From Chaunax sp. Z400 (taxonomy: Eukaryota; Chordata; Actinopteri; Lophiiformes; Chaunacidae), in assembly GCA_037577475.1 (NCBI GenBank), contig CM075187.1:19126810-19190809 (forward strand): 64,000 bases of DNA, read 5' to 3'. The first letter of the stretch is position 1; each line of letters opens with the position of its first letter. Under the pieces are notes generated by a model. The model had not been told where the DNA came from. It made no database searches and saw nothing but the letters and a program-made list of their open reading frames with translations. This document shows, one piece after another, positions 36,601 through 47,666 of the stretch. A program made the translations under genes and the position numbers.

Positions 36601-39437
36601 ACATACTCTGGTAGCCCAACAGATGAGACATTATGAAGCATTTATGTCGGTTCAGTGGCAGCCAGACCAAAAATGCTCACAGCAATCCTCATCTGGGTGA
36701 CATCACCCTTAAAAGCCCTGCATGATTTGGCAATGCTTTGGAATCAGATCTTATGAACAGTAGTTAAATAATACCAACATTGGTCACAGTGTCCATTGCT
36801 GAGCTTCCATGAAAATGCTCAACAAACACTTCAGGTATGGAATGATGCCTTGATTTTTTTAGCATGCAAAGACCAGTTTGGAAACATGTTCTAAAAGGAT
36901 GTGAGGAGAAATTATGATGCAGGCATGTCGGATACAAAAGAGCTTTGGGCAGGCAAACAAGACTCCAAAAATAGATAATGTGGTGCAGTGTATTACCACA
37001 CCCCTCACATCAGCAAATGTGTCCATCACATTCATGCGTTCTAAGCCGTACTGACATGCCCCACTCTGCTAAGCTAGCCACACTTACTGGAGTCTTCCAA
37101 GCCGGTTGCATGCAGGAGAGAGTCAGCAGAAAGGACTCAAATGACATGACACTTTCAATTTTTTAAAGGCCCTTGCCACAGTGAACATGTAGTTCTAAAA
37201 ATACTCTTGCCTAAGCCCTTTCCTTCATTCTGCCGAGCTAAATTAAGCCCTAGGCCCAGGCGGGGTGGTGGTGGTGGGCAGATATGAGACGAGTCAGCCA
37301 TCATCAACGGTCATGTCTCGTTGGGTGATGATGATGGCTGCAGCCATCATTTCCCAGCACCGAAACTTGGCCTAGTCATGGAAGAGCAGAGGAAGACTTG
37401 CAGATTTCACATGAGAGCGGCAGACAGATGTAGCCAGACATAATGGGGGTTGTAAAGGGGGTTGGGGGGTGGGTGGAGGGGCAAACTCATGGTCACAGCT
37501 GCATCCTCGCCAGATGATTGGAGGCGTGCTTCTAATGAAAGGCTGTAATCAAGTCACTCATGTTAACCTCCCCACACCCAGTGAGGCCGACTTGCCAAAA
37601 TGCCTCTCTGATGACAGAGGGCTTAGTAAGCTTGAGGAGGAAAGCAACAAGGGCAGAACAGTCCATGTGATATGTAAGAAAGAATGACGTATGTAACCAC
37701 CAATCTGTTCTGCATTTTGCTATATAACATATTGGTAACATTGAGTGCAGTAAACAAGTTAAGCCAGATGTCACACTATAGCGGAGATCATATGAAAGGC
37801 GTGAAAAGACTGGACCTGTCGGATGAAAAAAGGCTGACGTGTGCCTCCAGACTTAAGCCAACATTTAAAATGCAACAGTAAATGTCTTACTGTACACAAT
37901 GCTGCCATTGTGAACTCTTCAGTGGGAAACACCGGGATCGTACAGCGCAGCAAAGATCTAAACCAGTGGGCTACACAAAGACAATTTTCAGCAGTGTGAG
38001 GTGAGACATCTGTTCCATTGTGACTTCCTCCATTCTGACACAGCTTTCAAGAGGACCAAGACCTCAGGTCTGCACCAGCTGCTGGGTCATGACTAGATCC
38101 ATTTCACATTTTTTTCCTGTGACTCCTATCATGGTGCAAATGGAGAGTTTCCATCAAATCTAAAATACACAGATATATGAGTTTCTGAGTTTGTGGCCTT
38201 TTGGTCGTTCATAGACAGGAACCACCAGATGGATAAGAAAATCGATGGTTGGTAGTTTTTACACAAACACATACATTCAATTATCCTGTGAGGACACATG
38301 GTTGAGTCTGTCGTGGACATAAACACTGCCTTGATGCCAACCATAAGAAAATGTAGGGTTGTGCCCACTGTCGACATGGGCATGCATATGCAGCACTCAT
38401 AATGATGTAATTAAATAAAGTTCGACTGTAGATTAATCCCATTACCAAATATCTATACTGATTCTTTCTCTTACTGGTGCAGTGCGAGTTTTGCCGTTAT
38501 TATGAAACACCATTCAAATCAGTACGCATTAACACATCTGCTAGTCGAGGAGAGGAGGGGGTACACAGAGCATAATTCTCCTTGTCATCTGAGACAGCAT
38601 TCCTATATTAGACATGCTAAACCAGATCACTGCAGAACATTAAGCCTGACACTACTGCTTTAATATTTGATGTGCTCTGCTACCGTGGCAGAAGACACCA
38701 TATACTGCTATAGGAATGGCTAAACTGACAATTCTCTAATATATTTTTCAAAAGTCAGCCTTCCATTACACTGAGGGGGAGAAAAGTTCACCACTTGCAG
38801 CTGACCGTTGTGAGAGACGCTGAGATGGATTAGTCAACAGAGAGGAGAGTGTTTTTTTACTGATGTTTTCAACAGGTTGCCCTAGATGCAAAACAAAACC
38901 TGCTAAGTGTTTCCCCTCCAGTGTCGACATTTTCAACTTCAGGAAAATACCATGATGGCTGTCTCACAGATATGTAGAGCAGACCTAGAACACAGCCAGA
39001 AAACTCATTACAGGGTTGGTGGCAAGCCAGACATATGGGCCCACCAGTGGGCCTGTCATGGTTCTTCGACAGCAGAGCAGGTAAACGTGTTAACTTTGAC
39101 ATCACATATGACCTCAGAAAAGAAGAGGATAGGAAGGAAGAGTTAGTCACAGACTCTGGTAGGACATCACCCTGTAGTTGGACAGAGGAGGCTGTCCGAA
39201 GCTGTGTTTTCTGTGATAATTAAAAGAAGTCCAGGTTTTGTGAGGTCGATAGCCGGCATGTACGCCTTCTGGTTCTTCTTAAATTAGGCCTGCCAGTATT
39301 CAACTGAGAAAGATTTTATTGGCATTAGAAGAGTTGTGAAGCATAAGCCAAAACACCTCCATGGGGGTGGGGATCACACCAAAAACTGTCAGGGGTCAGA
39401 GGTTAGGCTCAGTTACGAAACAACATTGCACCCTAAA

Positions 39438-40029
39438 GGTGCTTTCAGACATCCCCTGCTTAGTCCGAACTTCGGACTTTTCAGTTTGATCAAACTGAAC
39501 CATGGTGTGGTTCGTTTACAATATGAAAGGACTTTTTTTGGGATGGTTTGGACTTTCGGACCAGTTACAGGAAGTTACAGCAGGCTGCAGCAACACATGG
39601 GGAGAGGAAGAGACTAGGTATTTAGAAGTGATATGGTCTGATGAAAAAAATCACAACTGGAAAAAAAACACATAAAACCATGAAACTTTTAATTTATTTT
39701 CTGTTAAGATGAGACAGAGTATAAAAGAAGATGGGAGAGCAATGACACCTGAATGTAAAAAACAAAACAAAAACAGTGGCAGCAATGTATAAAGCCGGGC
39801 GATGCCGTCAATAAAAGTGGTGTTTACAAATGAAAAGGACAATTTTCATTTTTATGATGACTTGGACAGCATTCTGGACAATCAATCATCAAGAATAGGA
39901 AGTCCTCGTAGATGATGATGATGGGATGTAGGTATGTCATGAAAAGTTCTTTAGTGCGCTGCATACAATGTAAGAAAACCCCAAACCGTAGTTCAGACCA
40001 TGGTTTGGACTTTCAGTTGTGAAAGCACC
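39438..40029. mobile_element. MITE-like element with GGTGCTTTC termini
   Basis: The left end GGTGCTTTCAGACATCCCCT and the reverse complement of the right end, GGTGCTTTCACAACTGAAAG, form imperfect terminal inverted repeats. Subterminal zones carry GGTCCGAAC/GGTTTGGAC-type sequence at both sides. An 18-bp perfect palindrome, TCAGTTTGATCAAACTGA, sits at 39481-39498. There is no transposase. The ends recall a common fish family; the superfamily is not settled and I see no clear target duplication. Confidence 0.6.
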
Positions 40030-40189
40030 CAAAGGCTCAGTGTCTTTCTCAAACACCTTGCAGTACACTGAATACTTGCTACCACGTGGGTTTGAATACA
40101 TGAAGATTTGCTTCTTGAAATGCAATTTGAAAGCATTTTATTATCCATGAGCAAATTCACTGATCACTGTTCAGATCAAATGAATTTGC

Positions 40190-40240
40190 TACACCCTGCA
40201 AATGATAAGCGTTTACAGAAAATGGATGGATGGATGGATG
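40190..40240 (+). repeat. (GATG)n tail of a LINE- or SINE-type element
   Basis: ATAAGCGTTTACAGAAAATG followed by GATG units resembles the common 3' end of fish L2/RTE-type elements. The element body upstream was not recognised. Confidence 0.4.
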
Positions 40241-41937
40241 CTGTGTCATAAACGCTGCTTTGAACGTACTGTAACTAGTGTTTAACAGCCCTTCTGAAAC
40301 TTTGGACGGTTGAAAGTTGGAGATTCACCACTTGCCATTCTACTTCATATAGTTTTGACTTTACACGAAGATAAACAAACCCTGTAAAGAGCAGGGCATG
40401 TATCAAGGCTGCTGCCGAGGGTTTATATCTGCCCCCTGTCAGAGTCAGGTCTGCTGGTAATGTCACCAGCATAGTGCATTTTGATGAAGCTCTCCGGTGT
40501 GGTTAAATCCAAAATGACTGTGTTGTAGTTTGGACAAGTTTCATCCAAAATGATGCTTGCTTGGATACAGTCAGGTGCAATGTAGCAGTAATAAGAAGAA
40601 GCAAACATTCCGTCACCTCTATCTCTCTCTGTGATTGTTCATTTGCAGATTAAAGCATAGTGACCATATAATACGTTTCACCTTTAATTTGGATTTTTTT
40701 TTTAACCTGTGTCTGTCCAATGGTCTCAGTGAACCAGAGTAGGGATTGTTGGTTGGTCTGGTGTTTTACACTTGCTCAAATGTCTGACATGAGAAACAGA
40801 AAAAACATGTCACTAAGACTATTTTGTGTTGGCTGTGGACATTTATTCTTGACCTTGGGATAATACGTGTGACAAAATATTCACACAACCAACTTCCTAC
40901 CTTTGCCTGTGGTTTCAACCTCATTTCAGAGCCATCACCAGAAAAAGGAAGTGGGCCTCATTGCCAGATCCACTCTTATGAAAAGTTTTGTTGCAAGTGG
41001 CATGTACACGTGCTTCAAGAGAGTCTGTAGTTTTTGGCTTTTTTTTCTTATTCCTTTTCATTTATTTTAAGCATGAATGACAGACCACAGTCCAAGATCA
41101 TTCTCTGTTTCACCTGACAGTGTGACTTAGGCTAAAATATTTTGCAATACCTAGTTACATCTTTTTGTCTGCCTCTTGTTTGCCATGGCAATGTACCACT
41201 TTGGTTTAGAAAGGCTTTTTTTTTGGGATCTACCATCATTTCACTGCTCTAAGGATGTCAGTGGCAGCTGTATTATTAAAATGTTCTAATTGCTTTTGGT
41301 CCTCTGATATGACCACTGACACTGACTACTAAATTTGCGATAATTTCATCTTCCGTTTTATGAAGGCCGGACGTGTCTTCTTTTTACTTTATGGAAACAT
41401 TTGGTGAATTTGTCCACAAAGAGAGCATAACAGGAAGACGTCTATGGTAGCTGCTTACGTTGATGATACAATCTCACAAATGCACATCATCTCATGAACA
41501 GGTGCCATTCACCAACACAAGCAATTTATGTCAAGTTTGTGCAGTTAGGAGAGGTTGGAGGAACTGACATTCAGCACTTGTATGTAAAATACTGAAATAA
41601 ATTAAGAGAGCTTTAGGATGAGGATAGGAAAATATCTGGCTTGAAGCCCATTGTGAGAGACATAATCAGCAAGGTCTTGGAAAGATCAAGAGTTATTGAT
41701 AAAACAAATGTCGCTGTTTATTGTCAGAACAGCCTGAAAAAAAATGTGTGCAGACAATTTGACTCAAGCCAAATCTTAATGTGATTTAAACCAGTTTACG
41801 TGTGCAAATGGGTGCCAGCCTATTGTGAATTTGGCTTGGGTGTGAGTTTGACTGGCTTGTATACATTCCATACCCTGTGTCTGAAAGCCACATCAGAAAA
41901 TTGTCACGAGCAGCTGATGTGTTCCTTTCCCAGTGCA

Positions 41938-41938
41938 T

Positions 41939-41966
<28 letters not shown>
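41938..41966. repeat. (CA)n microsatellite
   Basis: About 14 CA units. Confidence 0.9.
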
Positions 41967-41973
<7 letters not shown>

Positions 41974-43339
41974 GTACTCAAGGGATTTGTGAAAGCTAAG
42001 CTAATGTCTCAATAATCTTTCACATGGCTCTTTAAAAAAAGACATGAATATTAGCAATATGTATATGATTGACTCTGTTGTCATACACATTACATGACAT
42101 GTAAGGAGAACCTATTAATTACCCCCAAACAATGAATAGTGTTTTGATTAAGTGCCTCACAGCATTCACTATAAAAAGCTTTTACCTGATCAGATGGGGC
42201 AGGCTTTCAAGAAACAAACAGTCATAACCTGAGTATTATTTTATATGCGTGAAACACTCACATGAAAATTAGACAGTCGAAGGAAAATCCTAATAAAATA
42301 CCTAATAAGCAAGTGTGTCGTGTTCTGCTCCCTCTCACAGTTGTATGGTCAATCGACTTGCAGATGAATCTACTAGATATGAATTATGTAAACAAAGGAG
42401 AGGACTTGCACAACAATCCTGTGCCCTTTGAACAAAACCGTGTCGGCTGCAAAACTGCAACTTATGACGAGAGACATAATGACAAAATGACTGAAGAGCA
42501 CAGATCTCTTTATCTGACATCAGTTTGACAGGACTTGTTCAGCATTTTCTCGAGATGAGTAAAACTATTATGCAAAACAAATGTGGATGAAATTACTCTG
42601 TGTAGTTTCTTCCATCTCTAAGTAGAACTAATTCTTAAAGTACTGTAAATCGATTTAAATGGCGCGCATGTCATAATTTGGGATTAAATGATTTTTTTTT
42701 AAAATAAAACCTTACAAATGACACAGTTAAGCAGCGAAACGCGGATCTGCTGCCTCTCACTCATGCGCTCTACAGAAGGGATGACATCATGTTGGGTCAG
42801 CTTGGGTTTTGGTGCTCAGATTGCTATAAGCATCTGCCATTTCGAGCGCGTCATAATTTACTTTTAACGCTGATTATTTATTTGAATGGAGGCGATGAGC
42901 TATAGCAGCATTCACGCCATAAATGACTTGCGCTAAGGAATAGACGAATGACGTACGGTTATTGTCTTTGGATTAAATGAATGTAAGACAGGATTACAAT
43001 CGAAATCGTTAAAAGTGTCACATATGCGTAGAATACTGAGCTGTCTAACGAGTGCAGAGACGTAGTAGCCTTAAATGTACGGTGGTAAAAACGTGCCTCG
43101 GGTCATGTGTAGTGGACATTACGTCTCAATCGAAAGCCATTGTGACTGCGTTCATAGTAAAATATCGCAACAGTAGGATGCAATGGACGGAACCATAGTC
43201 GGTGTTTGTGACAGACTCACACAGACTTTCCCACATTGCGTTACAATAATATAACTCTTACTACAAGTTTATATATCGTCTAGCTTCCGTGTCGGCTTTA
43301 AAACATCCAACTGTACACTTATTACAACCTGTCATCCGC

Positions 43340-44050
43340 TTTGCTCTCCATACTCACCCCTGAGGGACAAACCAGTAAGCAAAACGTCTCCCCCCCCCGC
43401 CGTCAGCTCCACGTAAATCTTCAAATTTCAGCGTAGATTTGAAGCAGGTGCGGACACACATCTACCGACAAACATGCACTTGGCTTAAGATCTTTTAAAG
43501 GGCAAACCTACGCACTTAGCCCCTTGGAGCTGATGCTGGTCTCTACTCACCACCTCTCTGTGGAGCGGTGTTGAAACAACGAGCCTTACAGCGTCGAAAG
43601 CCAGGCGGTGGTGGTCATTTACAACTTCATGCACAGCCAATGGGCTCAGCTATTTATCGATATCCACTTTTACTGTGTTTGACGTCTAGCTACAGTAGCT
43701 TAGCCGTTCCGACAGAGGAAGTGTCATTTCAATTTGAGAGCGCGAGGCAAACACGAGCGCGAACCGGTACGGTAGAACAAACAGCGACGGCAACACAACA
43801 ACAGAGAAAAAACAGCCGCTCACCTTTTACCCAACTTGTCGTTGACAAGCGTTCTCACTTCAGGAACATTTAGTCCGCCTCTGAGGATGTCGGTGTGACT
43901 TTACGAAGTGTTGTCGGTATGGACTTCCTGAATGACGGAGCAGCGAGAGCTCAACCCCTCACCCGTGTTTGACAGTTTGACAGGCAGCGGAAATACAGTT
44001 GTCTCGTGTAATGAAAGGTCCCGATGCGCGCTTTCCAGGTGCGTTTGTAC
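43340..44050 (-). promoter_or_regulatory. taok3: CpG-rich region, probable taok3 promoter
   Basis: CpG density rises here relative to the AT-rich surroundings. The minus strand offers three strong donor-like sites: GTGAGC at 43823 downward, GTGAGT at 43550 downward and GTGAGT at 43357 downward. That fits a promoter with one or more untranslated first exons spliced to the acceptor at 16141. No TATA box was identified. RNA evidence would be needed to fix the start. Confidence 0.45.
43824..43930 (-). other. taok3: candidate untranslated first exon of taok3
   Basis: A donor AAAG|GTGAGCGG ends an exon at 43824 on the minus strand, with CpG-rich sequence above it. The 5' end is a guess. Donors at 43551 and 43358 are alternatives, so this is one of three possible choices. 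Confidence 0.3.
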
Positions 44051-44352
44051 GGAATAAACACTAACAAACAATTGATTCGCAAGTGTATTGTGCTCAATTG
44101 TGCTTTATCTAGAAACACATGCAGCATTAAATAGCTCTCCCCTACTGATGCTTCAGAAAAGTGCTAATCTAAATGTAGGCTAAAAGACCAATAATGCTAC
44201 ACCTTATTTCCTTAGCAAGTCATCAATGATGCACGGACTGAGTCATCCCGATTCTGTCGCGATTTCGGCGATGATAATCCGCTTCATCTCCACAATGTAC
44301 TCGTTACAATGCTGCCACCTGCTGTTGCACTTTGGACATTTATTTGTAACCT

Positions 44353-45028
44353 TTTGAAAGGAACAGTCCACTCAAAAATGAAGTTCAGTCATTATCATTC
44401 CCATAATGGCAAGTTGGGTTATGTTTCTACAACAAAATAAGATGGGGACTTGTTTTAAAATGAAAGCAAACATAAAATGACTCCATAACAGCTACGTCTG
44501 ACAAGAACATATGCACTGCTAGTTGGGAATACCTGTGTTTACCTGCTATGAGGAAATTGTATCTCATACAACAAGGAGAGCTCTACTGATGTTGCACCTA
44601 CAAGTAACTCTGTCAGATCTATCACTAAATCTTCAGTGTTTTAAAAGTGACTCTCTTGTTTATCTTGACTAGATGCACATGTAAAACATATGCGAGCTCA
44701 TGCAACTTCTTCAGATGTGGTGAGCGCTAATGCTGCTAGCTTAGAGGCTACAGAGAAGATTTTAACTTAACAGGGTGTGTAAATAATGTCTTTTCAAATC
44801 AATTTTGGATCTTGGGCCCTCTGGAGACTTTGATTATGTTGTATGAGCTATATTTTTACATTTTAAAACAAGTCCCTATCCTCTTCAGGTGTTAAGGTGA
44901 AGGCGCTGTTTTGCTGTGAAGCTCCAGAAAATGTTTGTGGTCTAGGAAACTTCACCCAAGTTCCCAATAACATGGAGCTGAGTAGAACATTACTAAATTT
45001 ATAGTTTTGAGAGAATTATTCTTTCAAA
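44353..45028. mobile_element. MITE-like element with ~30-bp terminal inverted repeats
   Basis: The left end TTTGAAAGGAACAGTCCACT and the reverse complement of the right end, TTTGAAAGAATAATTCTCTC, align over roughly 30 bp, continuing into CAAAA on both sides. The 676-bp body is non-coding and has the ACTCAAAAATGAAGTTCAGT start typical of an abundant fish MITE type. No clear target duplication was seen. Confidence 0.6.
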
Positions 45029-45096
45029 GCAGTGAACTGTATATTTATCAGTACTAGGCTTTTATCAAGACCACAATGAAAAGAAGCTATAAGAAT

Positions 45097-46335
45097 TTAA
45101 GATAAGATAAGATATCCCTTTATTAGTCCCACAGTGGGGAAATTTACAGTATTGCAGCAGCACAGTGTACAAAAAACACAGCAGGAGGAGGGGAAATAAT
45201 ATTTTTTTTCAAAAATACAATACAATAAAGGAGGGGGGTAAAGTGTCTCAAAAATATTTCACAAATACTATTACAAAAAGTACTACAAATAGTTAGGTCT
45301 ACTGGGAGCAGTGCTGATTGTACAGTCTAACAGCTGCAAGAAGGAAAGACTTGCGAAAGCGCTCCTTCACACACTTTGGGTGAAGCAACCTGTCGCTGAA
45401 GGAGCTCTCCAGTGCTGTTATTTGGTCCCGCATCGGGTGGGAGTGATTGTCCATTATGGATGACAGCTTAGTTGTCATCCTCCTTCCTCCCACCACCTCC
45501 ACTGGGTCCAGGGGGCATCCCAGGACAGAGCTGGCCTTCCTTATCAGTTTGTCGAGTCTTTTCCTGTCCGACACTGAGATGCCGCTGCCCCAGCAGACCA
45601 CACCATAAAAAATGGCTGATGCCACCACGGTGTCATAAAATGTCTTGAGGAGTGCTCCGCGCACTCCAAAGGACCTCAGTCTCCTGAGCAGATAGAGTCT
45701 GCTCTGGCCTTTCCTGTAAAGTGCAGTGGTATTGTCTGTCCAGTCCAGTTTATTGTTCAGGTGAACACCCAGGTACTTATAAGATGTCACCATCTCAATG
45801 TCTGTTCCCTGAATGTTCACCGGGTCCGGGGGGGAGTGTGTGTGCCTGCGGAAATCAACCACCCGTTCCTTGGTTTTCCCCACGTTGATCTGGAGTTGGT
45901 TCCGCTGGCACCAGTCCACAAAGTCCTGCGTCAGTTCTCTGTATTCTCTGTCGTCCCCATCTGTGATGAGACCGATGATGGCAGAGTCATCAGAGAACTT
46001 CTGCAGGTGACAGGTCGGTGAGTTGTAGTGGAAGTCTGCAGTGTAGAGGGTGAAGAGGAACGGAGCCAGGACCGTTCCCTGTGGGGCCCCCGTACTGCAG
46101 ACAACCATGTCGGACACACAGTCCCGTGACCTCACATACTGTGGGCGGTTGGTGAGGTAGTCCAGTATCCAGCATGTGAGGTGGTGGTCCACGCTGGTGT
46201 GCTCCAGCTTGTCCTTCAGAAGCACAGGCTGTATCGTGTTGAAAGCACTGGAGAAATCAAAGAACATGATTCTCACAGTGCTTCCCGGTTTCTCCAGGTG
46301 AGAGAGGGCTCGGTGTTGGAGGAAGTGTTTACCTG
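45097..46335 (-). mobile_element. 5'-truncated Rex1/CR1-like LINE
   Basis: A non-LTR retrotransposon copy. Its 3' end is at the low coordinate, with a tail of TTATC units (45097-45114) preceded by TAATAAAGGG and a 3'UTR (45115-45298). An open reverse-transcriptase frame fills 45299 to about 46325. The 5' end is cut near 46335, where frame likeness stops and a TTTACCTGG duplication occurs. Truncation at the 5' end is usual for LINE insertions. Rex1/Babar (CR1 group) is my best family guess. Confidence 0.8.
45299..46325 (-). CDS. LINE reverse transcriptase, C-terminal part
   Basis: The frame reads without a stop for over 330 codons and ends at TAG 45301-45299. It shows DFSSAFNTIQP (RT motif with the first catalytic Asp), STGAPQGTVLAPFLFTLYTA, and the catalytic FSDDSAIIG in place of the usual F/YADD. 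LQINVGKTKE and SYKYLGVHL follow, and then the CR1/jockey-type C-terminal region ending in RLYNQHCSQ. The endonuclease and N-terminal RT are missing, so it cannot move by itself. No stop or frameshift over about 1 kb suggests a young insertion. Confidence 0.85.
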
Positions 46336-46707
46336 GTATTTACCTGGCATTACAAGGGAAATTGAATTCTCTGTACAAAATAATACATTTGAGGAGCATT
46401 GTTAGGTTAAAAAACATGCTGAAATTAATTATTATTTCCATCAGCAGCTATTTTCTAGATTAATCACCTTATTATTTAGTCCATAGTGTGCAGGACCCCT
46501 GTTGGGAGTTTCCTTTAGGCCAGGGTTAAGTCATTGAATGTCTTGTTTCAGTCAGTTTATTTGTAAATTTGATAACACAGCTGAGATCATTAGATTGGCT
46601 CCAAACTTAAGTCAGTTTTCTTTTCATTTTATATTGTACATGGGCCGTTGGCCTAAAAAACCAAAATAAACTTACTTACTAACCTAAGTCAGTCCATTGA
46701 CCTCTGG

Positions 46708-46780
46708 GTTATCAGGTGGGATGCAAACCCACGATCCCTAACTTGAAAGGACAGTGCCTTATCCATTAAACCACTGTAGC
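46708..46780 (-). pseudogene. tRNA-Arg-like pseudogene or tRNA-derived repeat
   Basis: On the minus strand, 73 nt read with an A-box TTTAATGGATAAGG, an anticodon-arm-like GTCCTTTCAAGTT and a B-box-like GGGTTTGCATCCC. The layout matches tRNA-Arg(CCT) closely. The B box has a T for C change (GGTTTGCATCC), the acceptor stem does not pair well and the loop would carry TTC. A functional tRNA is therefore unlikely. Confidence 0.55.
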
Positions 46781-46799
46781 TATTGCTTAAGTTGGGAAA

Positions 46800-47554
46800 C
46801 CACTGTGTTCATACATACTCGGCATAAAGGTAAGTGAAGTATGGCTAAACACAGGATCATAGTTGCCATTGAGGTCATTTCCTCCGAATTGTTTCTGGCA
46901 ATGTGATAACATTTTTCGAAGGTTTACATACCACAATTACACACGCTTGATAGACATTAAAATATCTTTAAAACTGATGGGGTTAAATGCTATATAAACA
47001 CTGGAAAACAGAGCTATGTCTTCAGCAGTGGTGGCTGAAAAACATTGGATTTTACTTTTCCCCACCAATTGACTCTTCATAGGTCCGTGTATCTTTTGGT
47101 GATTGGCGAGTGATAACCACTCGTTTTTCGATATCCGTTTCTGATGATACCAAAAGACATAGACCTTCACAGTTCCTCTGAATATGAAAAAAAATAGCGT
47201 GTAATGGGTAAGCGAGTGTATTGGGAGCCAAAACAAAACGACCGCACAGCCCTCGGTGACCAGAAATATGCCCGTTTAAATGTTTTGCCATAGATTGGAG
47301 TGCGCACATAAGAAACATGCTGATTGATGATTTGTATCCGTTATGTCAAATTGTTTCTTTACGTGTTTGAAAAAAGAAACAGTGTGATGATGTTTTCCAA
47401 TTTACACGTCAATATTTGCAACAATGTATGCAGGCATAAGGTCAGACAGCTTGATACTCTGAGGTCTTGCTAGTTGTAGGCGCTGTTCCAAGCAAGCTGT
47501 AAAACACAAATCGATTGTTTATTTTGTGTTTGTTTACATTTTCCAAACGAACAA
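46800..47554. promoter_or_regulatory. suds3: suds3 upstream region
   Basis: Sequence just upstream of the suds3 start. It has moderate CpG content from about 47080 and a forkhead-like TGTTTAC at 47531-47537, probably already in the leader. An unrecognised 88-codon frame on the minus strand (47052-47318) has no family likeness. The transcription start is not determinable from sequence alone. Confidence 0.35.
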
Positions 47555-47666
47555 ATGGCTTCGACTTTGCTATCACCTATGGTGGATTATTATAATGATG
47601 AAGAGGAACTTGATAGCGTGGATGACGACGATGATCGGAGTTTCAGGGGAAGAGACTCCGAAGAAG
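47555..47666 (+). CDS. suds3: suds3 exon 1
   Basis: 112 nt coding, donor GAAG|GTAACG. Encodes MASTLLSPMVDYYNDEEELD and a further acidic stretch. Ends after one base of a codon. This is the least conserved part compared with mammals. Confidence 0.93.

Larger units (their letters stand above)
16141..43823 (-). other. long 5' intron of taok3 (inferred), repeat-bearing
   Basis: If the first exon ends at 43824, this 27.7-kb stretch is the leader intron. I found no coding exon in it on either strand. It carries microsatellites (near 18351, 19327, 19517, 22405, 26577, 32446, 33597, 41938), MITE fragments at about 23102 and 25810, a perfect hairpin (24861-24898), a truncated SINE head (30469), and a TIR element (39438-40029). 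The far boundary depends on the first-exon call. Confidence 0.55.

Noticed and set aside
43568..43873. 101-codon plus-strand open frame in the CpG-rich region
   Set aside because: CpG-rich promoter sequence often lacks stops; no motif, and minus-strand donors better explain the region.
47052..47318. 88-codon open frame on the minus strand upstream of suds3
   Set aside because: No domain, signal or family likeness, and no splice-supported extension; too short to call.
47531..47537. Forkhead-like TGTTTAC near the suds3 start
   Set aside because: A seven-base match in T-rich sequence; noted but not supported as a regulatory site.
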